This document shows positions 42,416 through 50,578 of a stretch of 64,000 bases of DNA, in pieces (within the stretch, counting starts at the first letter, position 1; each line of letters starts with the position of its first letter). Below the pieces are notes generated by a model, which saw nothing but the letters and a program-made list of their open reading frames with translations, had not been told where the DNA came from and did not search any database. Both the position numbers and the translations under genes were made by a program. The stretch is from the NCBI GenBank assembly GCA_036638975.1, contig JAVWJP010000004.1:62001-126000 (forward strand). Reading direction: 5' to 3'. This DNA is from JAVWJP01 sp036638975 (GTDB lineage Bacteria; Bacillota; Clostridia; Oscillospirales; Ruminococcaceae).

Positions 42416-44275
42416 ATGGGAAAAATTATAGGTATTGACTTAGGAACAACAAACTCTTGTGTTGCTGTTATGGAGGGCGGCGAAGCCGTCGTTATAGCAA
42501 ACGCCGAGGGAGCACGCACCACACCTTCTGTAGTTGCGTTTTCTAAAACAGGCGAAAGAATGGTAGGGCAAGTGGCAAAAAGACAGGGCGTTACAAACCA
42601 CGAGCGCACAGTAAGCTCTATCAAACGCCAAATGGGCACCGATTTTAAAGTAAATATCGACGGCAAAAACTACACCCCGCAAGAGATTTCGGCAATGATA
42701 CTGCAAAAGCTTAAAGGCGATGCCGAGGCATACCTTGGCACAACCGTAACCGAAGCCGTCATAACCGTACCTGCCTACTTTACAGATGCACAGCGTCAGG
42801 CAACAAAGGACGCGGGCAAAATTGCGGGTCTTGATGTAAAGCGCATTATAAACGAGCCTACAGCCGCGGCGCTTGCCTACGGTGTAGACAAAGAAAGCGA
42901 CCAAAAAGTTATGGTCTACGATTTGGGCGGCGGCACCTTCGATGTTTCCATCATCGAAATGGGCGACGGCGTGCAAGAGGTTTTGGCAACTGCCGGCAAC
43001 AACAAGCTTGGCGGTGACGACTTTGACCAGCGCGTAATAGAATACCTTGCAGGCGAATTTAAAAAAGACTCCGGCATAGACCTAACAGGCGACAAAATGG
43101 CTATGCAGCGCCTTAAAGAAGCCGCAGAAAAAGCAAAGATAGAGCTATCGGGCATGACAACCGCAAACATAAACCTGCCGTTTATCACAGCGGACGCAAC
43201 AGGCCCTAAGCATTTAGACATAACTCTTACACGCGCAAAGTTTAACGAGCTTACCTCCGACCTTGTCGAAAAAACAATGGGTCCTGTACGTCAGGCGCTG
43301 TCCGACTCCGGCTTACAGCCATCTCAGCTCGATAAAATCCTGCTTGTCGGCGGTTCTTCAAGAATCCCCGCTGTACAGGACGCAGTAAAAAGCATCACAG
43401 GCAAAGACCCGTTTAAAGGCATTAACCCCGACGAATGTGTTGCCATTGGCGCGGCTATACAAGGCGGCGTTTTGGGCGGCGATGTAAAAGGGCTTTTACT
43501 TTTGGACGTCACACCGCTTTCGCTTGGGCTTGAAACCTTAGGCGGCGTTTGCACACGCGTTATAGAGCGCAACACCACTATACCCACCAAAAAATCTCAG
43601 GTGTTCTCTACCGCCGCAGACGGGCAGACCTCTGTTGAGGTTCATGTTTTGCAGGGCGAGCGCGAAATGGCAGCCGACAACAAAACTCTTGGCAACTTCC
43701 GCCTTGACGGTATACCTGCCGCACCTCGCGGTGTACCGCAAATTGAGGTTACCTTCGATATCGACGCAAACGGCATAGTTCATGTTTCGGCAAAAGATTT
43801 GGGAACAGGCAAAGAGCAGCATATCACCATTACATCATCTACCAATATGTCTAAGGACGAGGTTGAAAGCGCTGTTAAAAACGCCGAGGCTTTTGCCGCC
43901 GAGGACAAAAAACGCCGTGACGAGATTGATGCACGCAACAGTGCTGACCAGCTTGTTTATCAGTCTGAAAAATCCATTACCGATTTAGGCGACAAGATAG
44001 ACCCCGCCGAAAAGACAGACCTCGAGGGCAAAATTGCGGCTTTAAAGGAAGCCTTAAAGGGCACAGATGCAGCAGCAATAAAAGCAAAGCAAGACGAACT
44101 GCAAAAGAAATTCTACGAGGTTTCGTCCAAGGTGTACGAACAAACAGCACAGCAGCCACAGCCCGATGCCGCACCTCAGGGTGATGCAGCAGACAGCAGC
44201 ACCGACAACAGCGGCGCACAGCCCGGAGCTGACGGCTATGTTGATGCCGACTACAAGGACGCAGACGAAAAATAA
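42416..44275 (+). CDS. dnaK: Chaperone DnaK (Hsp70)
   Basis: A 619-residue Hsp70. The ATPase domain (about 1-370) holds GIDLGTTNSCVAV and DLGGGTFDVSI, and the peptide-binding domain follows with DVTPLSLG. The lid and a disordered C-terminal tail (about 585-619, rich in Pro/Gln/Asp) end it. It lacks the about 24-residue ATPase-domain insertion seen in Gram-negative DnaK, as expected for Gram-positives. GGAGG precedes the ATG. Confidence 0.98.
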   Translation: MGKIIGIDLGTTNSCVAVMEGGEAVVIANAEGARTTPSVVAFSKTGERMVGQVAKRQGVTNHERTVSSIKRQMGTDFKVNIDGKNYTPQEISAMILQKLKGDAEAYLGTTVTEAVITVPAYFTDAQRQATKDAGKIAGLDVKRIINEPTAAALAYGVDKESDQKVMVYDLGGGTFDVSIIEMGDGVQEVLATAGNNKLGGDDFDQRVIEYLAGEFKKDSGIDLTGDKMAMQRLKEAAEKAKIELSGMTTANINLPFITADATGPKHLDITLTRAKFNELTSDLVEKTMGPVRQALSDSGLQPSQLDKILLVGGSSRIPAVQDAVKSITGKDPFKGINPDECVAIGAAIQGGVLGGDVKGLLLLDVTPLSLGLETLGGVCTRVIERNTTIPTKKSQVFSTAADGQTSVEVHVLQGEREMAADNKTLGNFRLDGIPAAPRGVPQIEVTFDIDANGIVHVSAKDLGTGKEQHITITSSTNMSKDEVESAVKNAEAFAAEDKKRRDEIDARNSADQLVYQSEKSITDLGDKIDPAEKTDLEGKIAALKEALKGTDAAAIKAKQDELQKKFYEVSSKVYEQTAQQPQPDAAPQGDAADSSTDNSGAQPGADGYVDADYKDADEK

Positions 44276-44292
44276 AATTTATGCGGTGGTGG

Positions 44293-44316
44293 GGGCGCGG
44301 CTTTTATGCCGTGCCC
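44293..44316 (+). other. Intercistronic hairpin between dnaK and dnaJ
   Basis: GGGCGCGGC pairs over 9 positions (one G-U) with GCCGTGCCC around loop TTTTAT. No T-run follows. It may stabilise the dnaK message end or lower read-through into dnaJ. The 145-base gap is the longest inside the operon. Confidence 0.6.
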
Positions 44317-44420
44317 TTGCGCCGTACCCCTTCTTTGTGGTAAAATATACCTATCATGTGCATAGCACGCGACTTAAATAAAAATTAACAATAATTTGTG
44401 AGAGATAAAGGGTGGTAACT

Positions 44421-45590
44421 TTGCCGGACAAAAGAGATTATTATGAAGTACTGGGTGTGAATAAAGGCTGCACAGAAGATGAGCTTAAAAAGTCATACCG
44501 CAGTCTTGCAAAAAAATATCACCCAGATTTAAACCCGGGTGACAAAAGTGCAGAGGCAAAATTCAAAGAGCTTAACGAAGCTTACGAGGTTCTCTCCGAC
44601 AGCTCTAAACGTCAAAAGTACGACCAGTTTGGCTTTGCGGGTGTAGACCCCAGCTATGGCGGCGGTGCGGGCGGTGCGGGCTTTGGCGGCTTTGGTGACA
44701 TGGATTTTGACTTGGGAGATATATTCGGCAGCTTTTTTGGCGGCGGGGGAAGTGGCTTTGGCGGCAGCTCGCGCACGCGCAACCCAAATGGGCCTATACG
44801 CGGCAACAGCATAAATGTACAGCTTGTGCTTACGTTTATAGAGGCCGCAAAGGGCTGTCAAAAAGACATAAGCATACAAAGGCTAGAGCGCTGTGACACC
44901 TGCGGCGGCGGCGGCGCAGCAAAGGGCTCGTCGCCCGAAACCTGCACCGATTGCGGAGGCACAGGGCAGGTAAAGGTACAACAGCGAACGCCCTTTGGCG
45001 TTATACAAAGCAGCAAGCCGTGCCCAAAATGCGGCGGAAAAGGCAAGGTTATTAAAAACCCATGCCCCGATTGCCGCGGAATGGGGCGTGTACGCCATAC
45101 CCGCAAAATAAAAGTTACTGTGCCGGCAGGTATAGACAATGGGCAGACCTTTGCAACACAGGGGCAGGGTGACCATGGTATAAATGCAGGGCCGGCGGGC
45201 GACCTTAACGTAACTGTAAGTATTCGTCCAGACCCAATATTTGAGCGCGAGGGCTTTAACGTATGGTGCGAAATACCCCTTACCTTTACGCAGTCGGCCT
45301 TGGGCGACGAGGTAACTGTACCTACTATAGACGGCAAGGTCAAGTATGACGTACCGGAGGGCACACAGCCCGGTACCACCTTCCGCTTGCGCAACAAGGG
45401 CATACCCTTTGTAAACGGGCGCGGCAGAGGCGACCAATATGTTAAAGTTACAATAGAAGTTCCTAAAAACCTAAGCTTAAAGCAAAAACAGGCGCTTAAA
45501 GACTTTGACAAGCTGAGCACAGAAAAAAACTACGAAAACCGCAAGGGCTTTTTTGATAAGCTGAAGGAAGCTATAAAGGGAGATGAATGA
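44421..45590 (+). CDS. dnaJ: Chaperone DnaJ (Hsp40)
   Basis: A 389-residue co-chaperone. J domain (about 1-70) with the catalytic HPD in KKYHPDLNPG, a Gly-rich region (about 75-120), and four zinc-finger repeats of the CxxCxGxG type (CDTCGGGG, CTDCGGTG, CPKCGGKG, CPDCRGMG). C-terminal peptide-binding domains follow. I chose the TTG at 44421; an upstream GTG at 44412 falls inside the ribosome site AAGGGTGG. It stimulates DnaK ATPase activity. Confidence 0.97.
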   Translation: MPDKRDYYEVLGVNKGCTEDELKKSYRSLAKKYHPDLNPGDKSAEAKFKELNEAYEVLSDSSKRQKYDQFGFAGVDPSYGGGAGGAGFGGFGDMDFDLGDIFGSFFGGGGSGFGGSSRTRNPNGPIRGNSINVQLVLTFIEAAKGCQKDISIQRLERCDTCGGGGAAKGSSPETCTDCGGTGQVKVQQRTPFGVIQSSKPCPKCGGKGKVIKNPCPDCRGMGRVRHTRKIKVTVPAGIDNGQTFATQGQGDHGINAGPAGDLNVTVSIRPDPIFEREGFNVWCEIPLTFTQSALGDEVTVPTIDGKVKYDVPEGTQPGTTFRLRNKGIPFVNGRGRGDQYVKVTIEVPKNLSLKQKQALKDFDKLSTEKNYENRKGFFDKLKEAIKGDE

Positions 45591-45593
45591 CGG

Positions 45594-46517
45594 GTGGACT
45601 GGAACGACGTTACAGTGCGCGTACCCACGCAAAGCTTAGACGATGCCTCCGCTATAGCGCAAATGGCTGTGCCCTATGGCATATATATAGAGGATTATTC
45701 CGATTTGCTGACGGAAGCACCCAAAATTGCACATATAGATTTAATCGACGAGGAGCTGCTGGCAAAAAACCGCACACACGCCCTAATTCACCTTTATATT
45801 TCACCTGACGAAAACCCAAAGGAAGCAATATCTTTTTTAACAGAGCGTCTAAGCGCGGTGTCAGTTCCCTTTGATATCAGCGTAAACACCGTGCGCGAGG
45901 AGGACTGGGCAACAGCCTGGAAGAAATACTACCACCCGATAAAGGTAGGGCATCGCCTTGTGGTATGCCCCTCGTGGGAAGAATACCGCAAAAAAGACGA
46001 CGAGATTATTTTAACGCTTGACCCCGGTATGGCGTTTGGTACGGGCACGCACGAAACAACAAGGCTTTGTATGCAGCTTTTAGAGGACTATACCACTTCG
46101 CAGACACGTCTTTTAGACATGGGCTGCGGAAGCGGAATACTCTCGGTTGCGGCACTGCTTTTGGGTGCAAAAACGGCTGTGGGTGTAGACATAGACCAAA
46201 CCGCGGTGCGCGTTGCCTGTGAAAATGCCGCCTTAAACGGTGTAGAAAGCGCTTGCAGCTTTGTCTGCGGCGACCTTACCGAAAAAATAAGCGGCACCTA
46301 TAACGTCATTTGTGCAAATATTGTTGCAGATGTAATAATAAGGCTTTCGCCTGTAATCCCGCGCTTTTTAGAGCATGACGGCGTGTTTATAGCCTCCGGC
46401 ATTATAGCTACGCGGGCAGACGAGGTTGTAACAGCGCTTGAAAATATCGGTCTTAGCATCACACAGCGCAAAGAGCAGGGCGGCTGGGTTGCGCTTGCCT
46501 GCCGCTTTGCAAATTAA
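45594..46517 (+). CDS. prmA: Ribosomal protein L11 methyltransferase
   Basis: A 307-residue methyltransferase for L11. The SAM site is LDMGCGSGILSVAAL, with the earlier LDPGMAFGTGTHETT that is specific to PrmA. The GTG at 45594 starts 3 bases after the dnaJ stop, behind GGGAG. The dnaJ-prmA-rsmE order is the usual Firmicutes one. Confidence 0.95.
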   Translation: MDWNDVTVRVPTQSLDDASAIAQMAVPYGIYIEDYSDLLTEAPKIAHIDLIDEELLAKNRTHALIHLYISPDENPKEAISFLTERLSAVSVPFDISVNTVREEDWATAWKKYYHPIKVGHRLVVCPSWEEYRKKDDEIILTLDPGMAFGTGTHETTRLCMQLLEDYTTSQTRLLDMGCGSGILSVAALLLGAKTAVGVDIDQTAVRVACENAALNGVESACSFVCGDLTEKISGTYNVICANIVADVIIRLSPVIPRFLEHDGVFIASGIIATRADEVVTALENIGLSITQRKEQGGWVALACRFAN

Positions 46518-46580
46518 CAAAGCTTTAAACCGCCTTTATTCATAATATTGGTGGTTTTTGCTTTTACCGGAGGTTAGCTT

Positions 46581-47309
46581 ATGCCGCGTTTTTTTGTCGA
46601 TACAATTTTTGGAGATACTATAACCATAAGCGGAAATGATGCGGCGCATATACGCCGTGTACTGCGCATGAACATTGGGGATAAGCTTGTTGTGTGCAGC
46701 ACAGCTACAGACACAGAATATTTTTGCAAAATAAAAGAATTTACGAACGACACCGTTTTGCTAACGGCAGATTCCGCACAACAAACAGCCTCCGAGCCAA
46801 GCGTACGCGTAAAGCTTTTTCAAGCTTTGCCAAAGGCGGACAAAATGGAAACCATCATACAAAAGGCAGTGGAACTTGGCGTTTACGAGATTACGCCCGT
46901 AATAACCCGCCGCTGTGTGTCGCGCCCCGACGAAAAAAGCCTTATAAAAAAAGAAGCACGCTGGCAAAAAATTGCCGAAGAAGCATCAAAACAATGTGGA
47001 CGCGGAATAATACCGAATATACAGCATACGCTGGAGTATGAAGCCGCACTTAAAGAGCTTGCAAAGTCGCCCCTTTCTGTGCTATTCTATGAATTGGGCG
47101 GCAGCAGCTTAAAAGCCCTGCTGCAAAACTGTCCAAACGAGGTTTCTATAATTATAGGGGCAGAGGGCGGCTTTGATGAGGCAGAGGTTTTGCGCGCAAA
47201 TGCTGCGGGTATAAAAACAGCAAGTCTGGGTAAAAGAATACTCAGGTGCGAAACCGCGCCGCTTTGCGCACTTTCCGCAATAATGTACGAAACAGGCAAT
47301 TTAGATTAA
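46581..47309 (+). CDS. rsmE: 16S rRNA U1498 N3-methyltransferase
   Basis: A 242-residue SPOUT (trefoil-knot) methyltransferase. The N-terminal PUA-like domain precedes the SAM region with QALPKADKMETIIQKAVELG, IIGAEGGFDEAEV and LGKRILRCETAPLCALS. Strong GGAGG upstream of the ATG. It follows prmA by 63 bases. Confidence 0.95.
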   Translation: MPRFFVDTIFGDTITISGNDAAHIRRVLRMNIGDKLVVCSTATDTEYFCKIKEFTNDTVLLTADSAQQTASEPSVRVKLFQALPKADKMETIIQKAVELGVYEITPVITRRCVSRPDEKSLIKKEARWQKIAEEASKQCGRGIIPNIQHTLEYEAALKELAKSPLSVLFYELGGSSLKALLQNCPNEVSIIIGAEGGFDEAEVLRANAAGIKTASLGKRILRCETAPLCALSAIMYETGNLD

Positions 47310-47330
47310 TACTAAAAGGATGTGGGCAAA

Positions 47331-48272
47331 TTGGCATATATACCGCGCGAATACCCCGGCAATGCAACAAGCGTTCCACTTAACGGCACGTCGGTAGGTA
47401 GGTATACACCGTCGCACAGGCGCAGAGGCAAGAAGCAGCACAGCATGGTTTTGCCGGTGCTTTTACTGCTTGCTTCACTTGCAGCTGCATCTTTTGCGGG
47501 CTTTACCCTCTTTAAAAAGTTTAGCGGAGGTTCCGGTCCGCAGCAAAATATGTCTGCACTTGCCCCTGCAAACAGCGAAAACAGCAAAAGCAATATTGAC
47601 GAGATAATAGTTATAAGTGCTGATGAAAGCGGTGAAGCTTTGGCTGAAAATACCTCTCAGAGCAGTGTAGCAAGCAGCGCAGCAGCGCCCACCGCCATAG
47701 ACAAGACAGACTGGCGACTGGTACTTGTAAACCCGACACATAAGCTGGGCGGCGACTACGACGTGAAGCTTGCCGCAGTAACAGGCGACTACAAGCTTGA
47801 CGAACGTATAGTAGAGGACCTAAAGTCTATGCTTGCCGCGGCAAAAAAAGACGGCTACACCTTACAGATATGCTCGGCATACCGCTCTACCGAGCGGAGC
47901 CGCGTGCTGTACCAAAACCAAATTGCAAAGTTTAAAAAGGCGGGCTATTCTGACGAAAAAGCAGCCATTGAAGCCGCAAAATGGGTAGCACCTCCTGGCA
48001 CCAGCGAGCACAACACAGGGCTTGCCGCCGACATAGTTTCAAGTACCTATTTTAGCCGGCACGAAGAGCTTGACCACGTTTTTGAAACCTATCCCGAATT
48101 TACATGGCTTTACAGCCACTGTGCCGATTACGGCTTTATACTGCGCTTTCCAAAGGACAAACAAGAAACGACAGGCATAACCTACGAGCCATGGCACTAC
48201 CGTTATGTCGGCAAAGAAAACGCAAAAAAAATAATGGACGCTAAAATTTGCCTCGAAGAATACCTGGCATAA
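47331..48272 (+). CDS. Membrane-anchored M15 D-Ala-D-Ala carboxypeptidase (VanY-like)
   Basis: A 313-residue protein with a short basic N-terminus, one membrane helix (about 39-60), a Ser/Ala/Asn-rich spacer and an extracytoplasmic M15B peptidase domain (about 125-313). Zinc and catalytic motifs are SAYRSTERS, SEHNTGLAADI and EPWHYRYVG. It trims D-Ala from peptidoglycan stem peptides and would overlap in activity with the dacB-type gene. I chose the TTG at 47331; a GTG at 47322 is only one base from the ribosome site AAAAGGA. Confidence 0.9.
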   Translation: MAYIPREYPGNATSVPLNGTSVGRYTPSHRRRGKKQHSMVLPVLLLLASLAAASFAGFTLFKKFSGGSGPQQNMSALAPANSENSKSNIDEIIVISADESGEALAENTSQSSVASSAAAPTAIDKTDWRLVLVNPTHKLGGDYDVKLAAVTGDYKLDERIVEDLKSMLAAAKKDGYTLQICSAYRSTERSRVLYQNQIAKFKKAGYSDEKAAIEAAKWVAPPGTSEHNTGLAADIVSSTYFSRHEELDHVFETYPEFTWLYSHCADYGFILRFPKDKQETTGITYEPWHYRYVGKENAKKIMDAKICLEEYLA

Positions 48273-48283
48273 GCGCAAATTAA

Positions 48284-48326
48284 AATGCACTCGCAAGTTT
48301 AAAAGCTTTGCGGGTGCATTTTTTAT
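48284..48326. terminator. Two-way terminator between the VanY-like and Xre genes
   Basis: TGCACTCGCAA pairs with TTTGCGGGTGCA (with G-U), flanked by AAAA on the left and TTTTTT on the right. It can stop transcription from both sides. Confidence 0.8.
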
Positions 48327-48565
48327 AATTTCACAAGTTCATCTATAGTAATATTAAAAATTTTTGAAAGTGCTATAAGTTCTTGTTCAAAAGCAGGGCG
48401 AGTCTGTCCTTCCAGCTTTGAAAGACTTGAAGGGTTTATATCAACACCAAGGGTTTGCATTTGGGCAAGCAATTCTTTTTGCTTCATGTTTTTTTCATTG
48501 CGCAAATGTGTAATGTTTGCACCACAGCAATTTCGGTTGCCAAGTGGCTGTATACGAGGTTTCAA
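48323..48565 (-). CDS. Xre-family transcriptional regulator
   Basis: An 80-residue regulator made almost wholly of one helix-turn-helix domain (about 14-78, with MKQKELLAQMQTLGVD and INPSSLSKLEGQTRPAFEQE). I chose the TTG at 48565, 6 bases after TAGGTG. It is divergent from the 47-residue gene and two inverted repeats lie between them, so it probably controls both. Such compact Xre proteins are common in mobile-element and phage control regions. Confidence 0.88.
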   Translation of the reverse strand: MKPRIQPLGNRNCCGANITHLRNEKNMKQKELLAQMQTLGVDINPSSLSKLEGQTRPAFEQELIALSKIFNITIDELVKL

Positions 48566-48581
48566 TTTTTTCACCTACAAT

Positions 48582-48608
48582 ATTATAATTCTCTGTTAGA
48601 ATAATAAT
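48582..48608. promoter_or_regulatory. Candidate Xre operator O1
   Basis: ATTATAATTCT, 5 bases, AGAATAATAAT: an inverted repeat matching at 10 of 11 positions. It begins 17 bases before the Xre start codon. Confidence 0.65.
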
Positions 48609-48622
48609 ATTGCATTTGCCCC

Positions 48623-48651
48623 TTGATATAATTCTTGTAAAGAATTATAAT
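48623..48651 (+). promoter_or_regulatory. Sigma-A promoter of the 47-residue gene
   Basis: TTGATA (48623-48628) and TATAAT (48646-48651) are 17 bases apart. Operator O2 fills the spacer and reaches into the -10 box. Confidence 0.75.
48627..48649. promoter_or_regulatory. Candidate Xre operator O2
   Basis: TATAATTCT, 5 bases, AGAATTATA: a perfect 9-base inverted repeat with the same core and spacer as O1, centred 43 bases from it. It covers the spacer of the plus-strand promoter. Confidence 0.7.
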
Positions 48652-48694
48652 TTAATTAATTGAGGTCTATTTCAATTAATGGGGGGTGAATAAG

Positions 48695-48838
48695 ATGCCG
48701 GATTATCAAAAGCTTTATACGCTTCTGTTTAACAACATTACAGATATTATAGGTGAATTGCAAACAATTCAACAGCAAGCAGAGGACTATTACATAAATG
48801 AGGAGAATGAAATAAAAAAAACAAATGAAATTACTTAA
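48695..48838 (+). CDS. Small acidic 47-residue protein divergent from Xre
   Basis: A 47-residue protein, MPDYQKLYTLLFNNITDIIG onward, mostly helical with a Gln/Glu-rich centre (ELQTIQQQAEDYYINEE). GGGGGG lies 8 bases before the ATG, and a near-perfect promoter is upstream. The protein resembles short helical proteins beside mobile-element regulators in clostridia, going by memory of such sequences. A partner or antirepressor of the Xre protein is possible. No family name can be given. Confidence 0.75.
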   Translation: MPDYQKLYTLLFNNITDIIGELQTIQQQAEDYYINEENEIKKTNEIT

Positions 48839-48867
48839 ACTTCATAATACATTATTTTTATATTCTC

Positions 48868-50040
48868 TTAACTTGACAGGCGTGCAATGACAGAGTTTGA
48901 AACCAAAAAGCCCTTTGCTGTAAGGCAGACGGCTTTTTTTGTTATATTGCAAAGCCCCGCGCGTTCCATAGGCTCTGCCTTTTTTATAAGCTCCAAAAGC
49001 TGCACCTGCGGGTAAAGCCTGTGCAGCTCCGGCAGTAAAAGCCCCTGTGCAAGGCGAAGCCGCAGCATAATGTATTCCTCTGCGCCCGCACCCGCACCGC
49101 CGCAAAGCTGCTCTAAAAGCAGTGCTTTGTCATCGTCCTCGCGCAAGACAGCGGCGCTGTCGGCAATAAACCCGTTAAGGCTTCGTTTGTAGTAAAACCG
49201 CTCTCCGTTCATCATGCTGTGCGCAGAGGGGCCAATACCCAAATATTCTTCGCCTGTCCAATACTTTAAATTATGGCGGCTTTTAAAGCCCGATTTTGCA
49301 AAATTAGATATTTCATATTGCAAAAAGCCATGCTCTGCCAAACGCTTTACCGCACAAAGATAAAGCTCTGCCTGCTCGTCGTCAGAGGGGCAAAGCGCCG
49401 CTGTGTTGTTTTTTTCAAAGGCAGTGCCCTCCTCTATCTTTAAAATATATGCCGAAATATGCTTTACACCCAGCTCTGCACAAAAATCTACAGAGTTCTT
49501 TACGCTCTGCACCGTTTGCTGTGGAAGCCCCAGCATTAAGTCTAAGCTGATGTTGTCAAAGCCTGCGCTTTGCGCCGCCTTTACCGTCTGCGCCGCCTGC
49601 TCTGCCGTGTGCTGCCTGCCTAAAAGTAAAAGCTCGTCCGCATTGGCACTTTGCAGCCCTACCGAAAGCCGGTTTACACCAGCCGCAAAAAAGCCCTGCA
49701 AAAGCTTTTCTTGCACGGCTTTGTCACCCGTAGGGTTCATTTCTATGGTAATTTCGGCATCCTCGCATATGTCAAAGCAAGCGCTCGCGCCCTGTATAAT
49801 TTTACTTATACGCCTTTCACCAAGCAAAACAGGCGTACCGCCGCCAAAATATACAGTGTCTGCACTTCGCTTAAATTTACCGGAAGCACGAAAAAGAGCC
49901 GCCATAACAGCAGCTGTATATTCGTCCATTTTATTGTCATTTTGCGCCGCCAGCGAGTAAAAATCGCAATACGGGCACTTACAGACACAAAACGGAACAT
50001 GGATATAAAGCCCCATAGGGGCAAAATTTATATCTGTCAT
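48868..50040 (-). CDS. hemW: HemW-type radical-SAM protein
   Basis: A 390-residue radical-SAM protein with HVPFCVCKCPYCDFYS (CxxxCxxC cluster site near residue 18) and the family stretches FGGGTPVLL and RLSVGLQSA. HemW relatives bind heme and were once annotated as oxygen-independent coproporphyrinogen oxidase. It overlaps lepB by 4 bases (ATGA) and follows lepA-lepB. In Bacillus hemW lies between lepA and hrcA; here hrcA is on the other strand. Confidence 0.9.
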   Translation of the reverse strand: MTDINFAPMGLYIHVPFCVCKCPYCDFYSLAAQNDNKMDEYTAAVMAALFRASGKFKRSADTVYFGGGTPVLLGERRISKIIQGASACFDICEDAEITIEMNPTGDKAVQEKLLQGFFAAGVNRLSVGLQSANADELLLLGRQHTAEQAAQTVKAAQSAGFDNISLDLMLGLPQQTVQSVKNSVDFCAELGVKHISAYILKIEEGTAFEKNNTAALCPSDDEQAELYLCAVKRLAEHGFLQYEISNFAKSGFKSRHNLKYWTGEEYLGIGPSAHSMMNGERFYYKRSLNGFIADSAAVLREDDDKALLLEQLCGGAGAGAEEYIMLRLRLAQGLLLPELHRLYPQVQLLELIKKAEPMERAGLCNITKKAVCLTAKGFLVSNSVIARLSS

Positions 50041-50555
50041 TTTAATACGCCAAAGTCTTTAAGCGGCCACACTGTAAAACGCGCTTTTCCCATAATTTTT
50101 TTCGCCTCTATATATGGGTTTTTCCAGTAGCGTGCATCAAGTGAGTCACTGCGGTTATCGCCAAAAAAGAGGTAACAGCCCGCGGGCACGTCAAAGCTTG
50201 CGGTATCTTCGCTTTTATATACCACATATGGCTCGTCTAAAAGCACGCCGTTTATGTACACGCTTCCGTCGTCTTTAATCTCTACTTTTTCGCCCGGCAA
50301 GCCTATGCAGCGTTTTAGCATATTTTCGTCCAGCTCATCGCTGCGAAACACCACAATGTCGCCTCGTTTAAGGTTTTTTTCGGGGTTATGCATTCGCGTA
50401 GTGATATGCCAGCTTCCCTCAGAAACAGTCGGCAACATAGAGCCTGTGGGGACAACAGCCAAAAACACCACAAACTTTATAATCAAAAGTACCGCCAAAA
50501 TCTCAAGTGCAAACGGAATTATCCATTCCTTCATCACTTTTTTAAAAGCTTCCAA
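50037..50555 (-). CDS. lepB: Signal peptidase I
   Basis: A 172-residue serine/lysine protease that removes signal peptides. It has one N-terminal membrane helix (about 14-35), catalytic Ser39 in VPTGSMLPT, Lys81 in MLKRCIGLPGEKV and the late GDNRSDSLDAR. It is the short Gram-positive form. It lies 23 bases after lepA and overlaps hemW. The operon thus links LepA, secretion processing and HemW. Confidence 0.94.
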   Translation of the reverse strand: MEAFKKVMKEWIIPFALEILAVLLIIKFVVFLAVVPTGSMLPTVSEGSWHITTRMHNPEKNLKRGDIVVFRSDELDENMLKRCIGLPGEKVEIKDDGSVYINGVLLDEPYVVYKSEDTASFDVPAGCYLFFGDNRSDSLDARYWKNPYIEAKKIMGKARFTVWPLKDFGVLK

Positions 50556-50578
50556 ATTACTAATCCCCCAGCATAAAT

